A stretch of 64,000 nucleotides of DNA, taken from Cryptomeria japonica (lineage: Eukaryota; Streptophyta; Pinopsida; Cupressales; Cupressaceae). The stretch is taken from assembly GCF_030272615.1 (NCBI RefSeq), contig NC_081414.1, forward strand, positions 660,992,438 through 661,056,437, read 5' to 3'. Positions 20,906 to 30,800 of the stretch are shown piece by piece. Numbering within the stretch: position 1 is the first letter of the stretch; the number at the start of each line of letters is the position of its first letter. The translations under genes and the position numbers were made by a program. The notes beneath the pieces were generated by a model that was not told where the DNA came from, ran no database searches, and saw nothing but the letters and a program-made list of their open reading frames with translations.

Positions 20906-23056
20906 TCAATCAAGAAGACCAACAGAAACTGATGAAGAAATCAACTTCTCCTGTGGAACTGCCTTTGTGAACATATCGGCAGGATTCTCACTTGTGTGAA
21001 TCTTCTCAAGCCGTAACTGACCCTCCTCCAAAATAGTCTGGATGAAGTGGTACCTGAGCTGAATGTGCTTTGTCCTTGAATGAAAAGCAGAGTTCTTCGC
21101 AAGATGAATGGCACTCTGGCTATCAGTATACAATGGGCTATCCTCTTGTGTCTGACCTAATTCCTTCAGAAAACATTGCAACCAAATCATCTCTTTGCTG
21201 GCTTCTGTAGCAGCAACATACTCAGCTTCAGTGGTTGAAAGTGCAACAACCTTTTGCAGCCTAGAAATCCAACTGACTGCAGTTCCCCCTATAGTAAAAA
21301 CATACCCTCTAGTACTCCTCCGTGAATCAATATCACCTGTCAGATCAGAGTCAACAAATCCACTTAGAGCAGCATTAGATCCTTTGAAACATAATGCCTT
21401 CGTAGTAGTTCCTTTCAAATACTGAAGAATCCATTTCATAGCATTCCAATGTTCCATACCCGGATTACTCATAAACCTGCTCACAACTCCCACTGCATGT
21501 GCAATATCTGGCCTTGTGCATACCATTGCATACATCAGACTGCCAATAGCTGATGAATACGGGATGTTAGACATTTTATTAACCTCTTCCTGTGCCTTTG
21601 GGCACATCTCCTTAGTCAATTTGAAATGACTAGCCAAAGGTGTACTAACTGCTTTTGCATCTTGCATGTTAAATCTTTTCAACACCTTCTTTATATACTC
21701 ACTTTGGGACAAATTCAAGGTTCTATTTTTCCTGTCCCATGTAATCCTCATACCGAGAATTTTCTTAGCTGCACCCAAATCCTTCATAGCAAATGACCTG
21801 GCTAATTTCTGTTTAAGATCATTTATATGTTGCATGTTAGACCCAGCAACAAGCATGTCATCAACATAAAGCAACAGGATAATATAACTGCCATTATCAA
21901 ATCTCTTAAAATATACACAATGATCAGAATGACATCTATGATAACCATGTTCAGCCATGAAACTATCAAATTTTAAATACCATTGTCGGGGTGCTTTCTT
22001 TAGGCCATACAGACTTTTCTTCAACCTGCACACCAAGTTCTCCTTACCTTTGACCTCATATCCTTGTGGTTGCAACATGTAAATTTCCTCCTCCAAATCT
22101 CCATGGAGAAAAGTTGTTTTGACATCTAATTGTTCAAGATGTAAATCATCTGCAGCCACAAGACTAAGTACAGTTCTAATTGAAGTCATTTTTACAACTG
22201 GAGAAAATATTTCATCATAATCTATACCCTTTTTCTGTGCAAAACCTTTTACCACAAGTCTGGCCTTATATCTTTTCTGACCTCCTTCCTCCTTCTTCAG
22301 CTGATAAACCCATTTGTTAGGCAAGGCTCTTTTTTCTGCAGGTAAAGGGACTAAGTCCCAAGTCTTATTTTTCATCAAGGAGTCCATCTCCTCTTTCATG
22401 CCTAGCTGCCACTGTTGTTTGGCATCCACCTGCATTGCTTCTTCATATTCTTCTGGTTCACCAGAATCCGTTAATAAAATAGAATACAAAGAAGGAGAAA
22501 ATCTTTCAGGGGGTCTACTTGTCCTCGTAGAACATCTAACACTTGCAGGAGTTTGTGGGACAATCTGTTGTTGCTGAGCATTAGGTACCTGTGGCATTTC
22601 ATTTTTAGGAATCTCATCCAACACCACATATTCTTGTTTGTCCTGTTCATGCTTCTTTTCCTGCATCTGTTCTTTATACATAACCTTCTCATTGAATATA
22701 ACATCTCTACTTCTAATTATTTTCTTATTTTCAAAATCCCATAACCGATAGCCATATTCATCTATCCCATATCCAATGAAGGTACATTTCTGAGATTTAG
22801 CATCAAGCTTGGTTCTGTTTTCTTTATCAACATGGACAAAAGCTTCGCAACCAAAAGTTTTTAGGAAAGAATAATTTACCTTTTTACTAGTCCATGCCTC
22901 CTCTGGAATACCACCATCCAAAGGGGTTGAAGGTCCTCTATTTATCAAATAGACAGTAGTATGTACAGCATCTGTCCAAAAATGTAAGGGCAATCCAGCA
23001 TGCAATCTCATGCTCCTCGCACGTTCCATGATGGTCCTATTCATTCTCTCTGACAC
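20906..23056 (-). CDS. Copia C2 pol: integrase C-terminus, reverse transcriptase and RNase H, open for 716 codons
   Basis: Residues 1-125 are the integrase C-terminal part (SERMNRTIMERARSMRL with the catalytic Glu region, then LKTFGCEAFVHV). RT spans about 230-475, with first Asp in LDVKTTFLHGD (D311) and the YVDD box at 397-400. RNase H follows, with GFVDSD (D569), STTEAEY (E610), LYTDSQSA (D645) and the RTKHI motif near 663. The Met shown is not the true start, since this is the middle of a Gag-Pol polyprotein. Upstream the frame is broken by a TGA (23095-23097) and a frameshift. The protein would copy element RNA into cDNA in cytoplasmic particles. The RT active site is intact, but upstream damage makes the element non-autonomous. 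Confidence 0.93.
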   Translation of the reverse strand: MSERMNRTIMERARSMRLHAGLPLHFWTDAVHTTVYLINRGPSTPLDGGIPEEAWTSKKVNYSFLKTFGCEAFVHVDKENRTKLDAKSQKCTFIGYGIDEYGYRLWDFENKKIIRSRDVIFNEKVMYKEQMQEKKHEQDKQEYVVLDEIPKNEMPQVPNAQQQQIVPQTPASVRCSTRTSRPPERFSPSLYSILLTDSGEPEEYEEAMQVDAKQQWQLGMKEEMDSLMKNKTWDLVPLPAEKRALPNKWVYQLKKEEGGQKRYKARLVVKGFAQKKGIDYDEIFSPVVKMTSIRTVLSLVAADDLHLEQLDVKTTFLHGDLEEEIYMLQPQGYEVKGKENLVCRLKKSLYGLKKAPRQWYLKFDSFMAEHGYHRCHSDHCVYFKRFDNGSYIILLLYVDDMLVAGSNMQHINDLKQKLARSFAMKDLGAAKKILGMRITWDRKNRTLNLSQSEYIKKVLKRFNMQDAKAVSTPLASHFKLTKEMCPKAQEEVNKMSNIPYSSAIGSLMYAMVCTRPDIAHAVGVVSRFMSNPGMEHWNAMKWILQYLKGTTTKALCFKGSNAALSGFVDSDLTGDIDSRRSTRGYVFTIGGTAVSWISRLQKVVALSTTEAEYVAATEASKEMIWLQCFLKELGQTQEDSPLYTDSQSAIHLAKNSAFHSRTKHIQLRYHFIQTILEEGQLRLEKIHTSENPADMFTKAVPQEKLISSSVSVGLLD

Positions 23057-23262
23057 ACCATTTTCCTGTGGAGTTCCTGGAACTGTCTTCTGCTTTCAAA
23101 TCCCATTTAAGGAACAGTAATCTTCAAATGCTTTGCTGCAATACTCACCTCCATTATCCGATCTGAGACACTTCAACTTTTTTCCTGTCTCATTCTCAAC
23201 CAAAGCTTTCCATTTCTTAAAAGTTTCAAAAAACATCTGATTTTTGTTTTAGGAAATATACC
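23057..23262 (-). pseudogene. Integrase catalytic segment of C2 adjoining the Tat insertion, frameshifted
   Basis: The minus strand reads [10 protein letters not shown], then, after one extra T in a T6 run (23228-23233), [37 protein letters not shown] and NGI-stop-KQKTVPGTPQENGV. RSDNGGEY holds the second catalytic Asp of the integrase. The stop at 23095-23097 replaces an expected Arg. The first half of the integrase is at 37977-38514, on the other side of the inserted Tat element. ATACC at 23258-23262 is the left target-site duplication. Confidence 0.88.
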
Positions 23263-25134
23263 TGTAGTCACATAAATCTGTCCACTTAATTAAATGAATA
23301 CTTAGTATTTATTTGATTATTTAACCATCAATTAATAATTAATTAAATTAATATTTAATTAATTCATCTTAACCCTATTCTCCTATTAATTAAATAAATT
23401 ATTCAATTTATTTGATTTAATTCACTTAACCAAATTCAGACCATTAATTAAATAAATAAATCATATTTATTTAATTAAATCTTCTCTCACATTTAAATAA
23501 ATTAATATTTATTTAAAACCCCCAAAATCCCACCTCTCACATTTAAATAAATAAATCATTTATTTAAATCACCTTTATCCTCCACCCACTTGCATTTTCC
23601 TACAAATGCAAGTTGCACAATTATTTTAAATAAATCATTTATTTAAATCACCTTTATCCTCCACCCACTTGTATTTTCCTACAAAAGCAAGTTGCACAAC
23701 TATTTTAAATAAATTATTTATTTAAAATCCTATTTATCCTCACCCACTTGAAACCTTTAATGGTTTCCCTTAAAGTAGTCAAACTTGATGGCTTTAAAGT
23801 CTTCAAACTTGATGGCTTCCTTCTATAGTCTTCTTAAGACTTTAATGGTTTTCCTTAAAGTCTTCAAGCCTTTAATGGTTTCCCTCAAAGTCTTCAAGCA
23901 TTTTAATGCTTTATCTTCATTTTTCTCATTTAAATAAATTAATATTTATTTGAATATTTATCCAAATGCAAATTACACCATTTAATTGAAATAAATGATT
24001 TTATTTTAATTGAAAATACCAAAATTTCTCCCACTTACATTTTCCTACAAAATCCACTTGTATGCCTAAACCCCTTCTAGATTCTTCTAAACCCTTCCTA
24101 ATTAGCCTAATCCATCCCCTAAATATTGTCACATTCCTAAGCAAATTGGAGTCACTTCTCAAAGACTCCAAAGTCTTTGAAAAGCAATTAATGCTTTGTG
24201 TGTTCAACAAATTAACCCTCAAAGTCTTGGATAACCTTTGAAAGCTTCCAACCTTCAACCACTAAATGGCTCAAAGTCTTTGATAACCATTGAAGGCTTT
24301 CAACCTTCAACCACTTAATCCCCAAAGTCTCCAATAACCATTAATGGTTACCTCAAACCCTCCCACATGGTTAAAACATTTGTTTTGACTCAACCTCTAC
24401 CCAACCCAAAGGTCTCATCAAGCCTTTAATGCTTTGACCATGATTATCTCTTAATCATTTGCACAAAGGTTTATCCTTGCATTAACTCCTAATCCAGTGG
24501 GTAATCCTAATTTAGACTTGACCCTTATCTTCTAGATAACCATGAGGTCTTCTCAGGCCTTTAATGCCTCCAACCTCTTCTCTCAACCCAATCCTATGTT
24601 GACACTTGTCACCATTTTATTGGTGCCAATTGTGCACATGGATCCCCAACTTTCAAACTTGGCCCTTGATTAAACCATTCAATCTTAACCCTTCATTTCC
24701 CCATTTCTTCTATAAATAGAACCCTTCTCCTCAAACAAAGAGGAGAAGCATTTTAGAGTATTGTTGTTATACTGGCATTAGCATAGAGCTTTTTCATAGC
24801 ATCACTATCTACTCTAGCATAGTATTTAGCTTTTCATTTCATATTTGAAGCTTAGTATTAAATCTCAATCCTCCATAAGCATCCATAGTGCAAAAAGCTG
24901 CTGAGAGCTACACTCATTTGGGACTTGGAGAGGAGAGGAACAAGGGAGGAGCAACTATGAGCATCTTGATTAGCTATTTCATTCTATGTTTATATGCTTT
25001 CTATTTCATGCTTAATATCTCTCTTGATATGCCTGTTTAGGATAATCTTTTGTTGCTAACACTAACGTTTGTTTCTTGTGCTCTTGTGTGTGTTTCCATC
25101 AAACAGGTTTTCTAATCCTTTTTGCAGAGCATCA
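23263..25134 (+). repeat. 5' LTR of element B
   Basis: 1872 bp, TG...CA. It begins with AT-rich palindromic words, then holds a 79-bp tandem duplication (23565-23752, units with CACTTGCATTTTCCTACAA) and a run of AAAGTCTTCAAG/TTTAATGG words (23750-23920). A promoter block ends in the TATA box at 24711-24719. Transcription would start a few tens of bases downstream. Confidence 0.95.
24711..24719 (+). promoter_or_regulatory. TATA box of 5' LTR B
   Basis: TATAAATAG following TTCTTC, about 415 bp before the LTR end. The upstream 120 bp match the promoter region of LTR A (near 6110-6230). Confidence 0.75.
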
Positions 25135-25136
25135 TT

Positions 25137-25164
25137 TGGTGAACCCGACGTGAATCGAACACGC
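25137..25164 (+). other. Primer-binding site of element B, extended match to tRNA-Trp
   Basis: TGGTGAACCCGACGTGAA starts two bases after the LTR and is the usual 18-nt site. The next ten bases, TCGAACACGC, continue the complement through the T-loop and T-stem. The reverse complement folds as a proper tRNA 3' half: T-stem GCGTG/CACGT with loop TTCGATT, acceptor strand CGGGTTC, discriminator A and CCA. From memory this is the 3' end of plant tRNA-Trp(CCA). Confidence 0.8.
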
Positions 25165-27836
25165 AAAAAGAGCAACTTTTTTTTTTTAACCAATAACATG
25201 TTTGAATGTTGAAAATGTCACACAGGTTGCGCTTTTGACACTGTTTTGGTGCGTTTGACATTATTTTGGTGCTATTCACTCTGTTTCAGTGCTTTTCCCT
25301 TCTCTGTCTTTCCCTTTCTTTTAGTGCGTTTGTGTTAAATAGTGCCTCTGTTCAAACGCAGACTAGCGCTATTGTAACAAAACGTTGTACAAATCACCTT
25401 GTAACCAAAAAAAAAAAAAAATTAGGCTTGTTGAAGCCCACCAAATAGGCGGATTTTACTAACTATTTTTCTCTTTTGTGCAGATTTAAATTAGATTAAA
25501 AAGTAGATTTATATTTTTTACTAACTTGTTTTTTGAAGTTGGTTTTAAAAATGAATTCACTTTTTATTTTGGTTTAAAATTAACTTCACATTTCAAATTT
25601 GGGCTTTTAAAAAAGAATCACACATTTGTTTGGGGCTCTTAAAAAGAATTTCATTGTTCAAAGGTAAAAAGAACCACAAACTTATACAAAAACAACTTTA
25701 TTTTTTTTGCAAGTTAGGAAACAAACTTCGTTTTGGTGCTTAAAATCAACAAGGCAAATTTTATTTCTTGCATCAAGATAAAACTCACAATCCACACTTC
25801 CATTTTTGGTGCAAATAAAATTCACAATCAACTTGTCTCATTTTCAAAGCAATTTTCCTTCAAAGCAAAACGTGTTTTTCATTAAGTTGACCAGGATTTT
25901 CAAAATTCTAGATTACAAAACACATTGCCTTTGAAGTTAAAAAGAACACCATGACTGTTGGAGCAACATCTCCAAATAGTTAGATCATATTGCCATGATG
26001 GATTAAAAAGAACAAGTGAATTTCATGTTTGGCACGCTTGTGCACAAAAGTCAGTCGAGTGGACCTACTTCTAACACACACTATCCTCTCCCTTGGCTCT
26101 CGTGGTCCTAGGTGCAAGAGAAAAGTGTTAGTAACACTCAAAATTTTATTTTTTTAAGAGAGGCCTGCCAAGGGATCGATACTCTTGGGAACGACCTCGA
26201 GCGGTAAATCCTTCGAGCCGCTATAGAAATCAGGTGAGAGCGAAAGCTGTAGCCTTGGGTATAGCTGTTCCTACAGTGTAACTGGCCGAAAGGACAAATG
26301 GGCCCCACCACCAGTTACAAGGCTCTTAAGTGAGTCACTGCAGAATGAACTTATGTCCAAAGCCATCGAACATGACTAAACACCTTTAAGTAGTAGCTCA
26401 CCCGTTCTATTGATTGAGGATATTTGAGATACAATTTAGTGCAAGAGCATAGAAGGTTTTGCTCCCAAGATACTCACCATACATATTTCCTTGAGTAGAA
26501 ACATAGCTTTTTGAAAAGTCACTTGTGACTTGATAAAAGTGGTGACTCCCCCATCATAGGGATCATCTATTTGTTATGCTCGTGCAAGACTTAGTATATC
26601 ACATCCTTACCTGCCACGGCGGGATTCATAAGGTATGTAGTACCAAAGTCGAAGAAATATCAAGATGTGGGCTAAATTTATCACAACTGGCCACTTGACC
26701 TTAGGGATAAAAAGTGTTTGAAGTGTGTTCGTTTTACAGACCTAGTGCAAATTGAGCCAACTTCAGGCTTTGGAAATACACCTTAAAATAAATCTAAAGG
26801 AAGGGTCAAAAACAAGTCCAAGAATTGGGTTGATCTAGACCCATACTCATTTGTGCCTTTGAGGCTACAATCTTGTGTTTGTGTGCTTGCTTTGTTTTCT
26901 TGTCAAAGAAAAATCAGAAAATCAATCCCAAAAACAAAGTATTCATCCAACATCTGTCAACACAACCAAAAATACCAAAAACAAAGTGCAAACAAACAAA
27001 GAGTCAAAAATTTATGACCATTCTTCACATCTTGCGAAAGAAGAAGTGTCATCAGAATATTACCTTGAAAAGAAGACCATTAAGCTCAAAGGCTTTGATC
27101 AAAAGGAGGAAATTCTTCTATCTCAATAGACAAATCTTTGTCTCACATAGAGTCTTTCTACATCGCATGCGTCTCTATCTTCAAGGTAAAACAAACGAGT
27201 TTGATTCCGAATCATTGAACCGCAGAGCTTTTATGCAATATAGAGCTCTGAGTTATCACAAAAATCAAGGAGGAAAGATTAATCCCAACTTCTTCCCAAA
27301 CATCTGTATCACCTACAACACAGCTCGAGAAATGCCACCAACGCCTGAAAGGGAAGAAGTAGAGTTTGTTCCATTTGTAACACAAAGTTTTTATTAAAGT
27401 TGAAAACAAAACATCCATCATCTCATTCATACATCATTTTTCCATCATCAATTCATCCCAAAACTCTCAAAACATTAAGAGGTTCTTGTCCCAAGATTCC
27501 TTTTTTAGATATTGCTTGAAATCAAACACATCACATCACTTTTAGATTGTTTCTACATCTAGGATAAGCTCATCCTAAGAGACACATCTACGCAGGTTAA
27601 AACTAGTTCATGAGTGAATCCTCTCATTGCTAGGTAGTCAAAATCTGTAACACATCTCAGATTTCTCTACACCTTATCACATCCAAACTCATCAAAACAA
27701 ACAAGCAATTCAAAGAAAGAATTCTGGTTACATTTACCTTTAGAGTGCTAGAGATCTACAATCCACTAATCATCCATCTTTCATCGAACAACTCATCATC
27801 ATCTTCAATCAACTTCAACACAAACTTGCAAACAAA
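25165..27836 (+). other. 5' leader of element B, no recognisable gene
   Basis: The 2.7 kb between primer site and ORF holds G/T-rich DNA, then a more GC-balanced block (26150-26350, with GGGATCGATACTCTTGGGAA and GGGCCCCACCACCAG) that looks like a structured leader. A 174-codon frame (26873-27397) shows no domain I know. A Gag gene would be expected in or just after this region and is not seen. Confidence 0.6.
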
Positions 27837-30800
27837 ATGGCTCAAACTCAATCACGGTCAAGGCAACGAGAAATTGGAATTGAAGGACATGACCCAAAAA
27901 CAACCAATAATGATCATCAGATGTTCAAGAATCCACTTCCATCACAAGATCAAAGGGGTCCTTCCACTTCCCGGCGAGGCACTGATACCACTGATTATAC
28001 GCAGGCTGCGTATAACTACACTGTAAATCACCTATATGATGCCAGTGAACAAATTGCAACTATAACCTTCAAAAATCCCACCTCAAATTGCAATGTTGTT
28101 ACACGTCGCGGCAAAGTTACCATAAAGGCAGCTCCACAAGGCACCACCTCTGTCCCGAAGCAATACAATCTTGTGGAACAATTAGATAAAACGCCTGCGC
28201 TCATTTCCATTTTAGAGCTATTACGCCTATCACCATCTCATAAAACAATCTTGGATCAAGCACTCCAAGAAGCGTCAGTCCCTGCAAACCTAAACACGGA
28301 CCAATTTCAAGCCATGGTTGGAAATCTAAAGTCATCACCTTGTCTCACTTTTTCTGAAAGTGACAACTCTTCTTTCCAACAACCTCATAATGCTTCGCTA
28401 CACATTGAAGGCTTTGTCAACCAACACAGGATCAAGCGAGTCTTGATTGATAATGGAGCAGGCCTAAACATTTGTACACTACAGTTGGTCACAGCATTGG
28501 GATATGCAATAGAATCAGTGGATCCTCGCAAGAAGATCACCATCAAGGCCTATGATGATGCAGAGCGTTCATCCAAAGGAGCTGTGGTACTACCAATCCG
28601 AGTAGGCCCTGTGGTAAAGCATATCATTTGTCAGGTTCTGGACCTTCCTCTGCCATATAATCTATTATTAGGGAGACCTTGGATACATGCCATGCAAGCC
28701 GTTCCATCTACCTACCATCAATGTATCAAGTTCCCACATAACGGTGTAGAGATCACAATCCTGGGCGATGCAAATCCCTTTGCATTTTGCCATAATATCA
28801 GCCATCAACCAGAGATTACTGTTCCTAATAATAGGGAAGCCATTTCCTCCACATCATATGTAAATCCCGCCTCTCTTGCTAGTTCAAACACCCCTATACC
28901 CAAGCAAGAAAAGCTTAAGATGAAAATCGCAGAGGAAGGTCCTGGAGAATACAACTTGAGTCAGCTCTTTTGTGTGGGACAAATGCCCACTTCTCCTAGA
29001 ACACATGGTAAACCACAGCAGTTGCTCCAGCAACCACTAATCACGCCAGCATGTGCCTTAACGCCTTTCATCCTTGGAAAGAGTCAAGAGGAAGAAACAC
29101 AAGATGAGGACCTAGCGGACTGGATCTATAAGGATCCCATCACCACTGATAAACCGCAAGTTACACTTCCTACGGAACAGTATGGTAAAGGCCTCCTCAT
29201 TATGCAAAGAATGGGGTATGATGGTCAGAGTGCTTTGGGATACTGCAAACAAGGACGACATGAACCACTGCTGCCAGAGTTCAAGCCCAAAGGTAATACA
29301 GGCCTAGGCTTTGAAAAAGAGATCCTTCCTAAACTCAGATTTAAAGGAAAACCTAGCAAACCATTTTGCCCACCTACTGTAAAGAGGACACCTTTCATAA
29401 TCAAAGCACCATCAAGCAATATTGCCATTGCCCCATCGAGGCTCACAACCCCACCGCAACCATCACCAGTACCAAACATACCACCAATCGAACCAGCAAT
29501 CCCGTCAATAACACCAATAGCAGCAGCAACTGTATCAGAACCCGCAGCAACATCTATGGCGCCAGTAGTTCTAGCAGAAGCCACTGAGTCACCATTACCA
29601 ATACTTCCAGTAACAAATCCTTTAAACCCCATCACGGTTCCTGCAGCATTGATCACCACAAAAGTACATAAACCAATCACGCCTGCAGTATTTAACTCCA
29701 AAGACATCCCAGTATGGTATAGCAATCGGATGCTGGAGAGTGATTCAGAGACCGACTCACATGAGTGGGAATTCGATTCAGTGCAACTTAACACTTCAGA
29801 TGAGGAAGACACATCACCACCTCCACCCCGCAAAGACATCCCTGTTTACGGAGAAGCACAGATAAAGACCACTTGGGTACCTGAGCTGGAAACATCTTCC
29901 ACAGACCCTACGTCTCATCCTACGCCTGATTCTGACAGGGAAAGTACCATCAACTACCTTCACCACACTGTCTTAACCCTCACTGATACATCTCCCGCAC
30001 TTAACTTAATCGATGAAGTAATGCCCATTATCCACCCTGAACTCATTGAATGGAACCAACCAAATCCCCCATGTCTTGACCTCTTCCAGAACGATGAGGC
30101 TGTCATTGACTTTTTAGAATTAAGGGATAATCTACCAAGCGGGGATCACAAAGCTGGATTCGCCATTGAACTTAATAGCGCAGCATACTTCGGGGCGGAT
30201 GCCAAACCCTTCAGCTGCAAAAATATAACAATAAAACATGGATCTTCCAGTGAAAACCACACTGTGGCACTGTTTGATCCGACAACAGTAAAAAGAAAGA
30301 GCGTATCCAACGGTGAAAACCTCTCTGAGGCGCCTAAGGATGAAGGGTTTGACATTCTCCCTGCTAGTACACAACAGGAACGATCAACGATCCTCATTGA
30401 GGAGACCAAAGAATACAATGTGGGGACTCCTGAAAACCCTCATATCATACATCTGGCATCTCTTCTCACTCCAGAGGAACAGCCTCAATTTATAGAGTTC
30501 TTCCAACAGCGTCAGATCAACTTTGCATGGTCATATGCAGACATGCCTGGGCTTGATCCTGATTTAGTCATGCATCATCTCACAGTAGCAAAAGGAGCCA
30601 AACCTGTCAAGCAGAAGCTTCGTAAGATGCATCCTCAGATTGCCGTGCTAGTCAAAATAGAACTCAAGAAACTCCTAGATGTTGGTTTCATTAGACCAAT
30701 TGATTATGCAGAATGGATCTCCAACATTGTACCAGTTGGCAAACCAAAAGGGGGCATCCGCATTTGTACAGACTTCAGAGATCTAAATAAGGCATGTCCT

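Noticed and set aside
24001-24258. 85-codon minus-strand frame present twice (also 36843-37100)
   Set aside because: It is duplicated only because it lies in both LTRs of element B; no similarity to a protein is recognised.
25137-25164. A tRNA gene fragment
   Set aside because: Only the 3' half complement is present, directly after the LTR, where a primer-binding site belongs.
26873-27397. 174-codon frame as the missing Gag of element B
   Set aside because: No capsid pattern or CCHC knuckle; Lys/Asn-rich composition and an overlapping second frame suggest leader sequence. Kept only as something to test.
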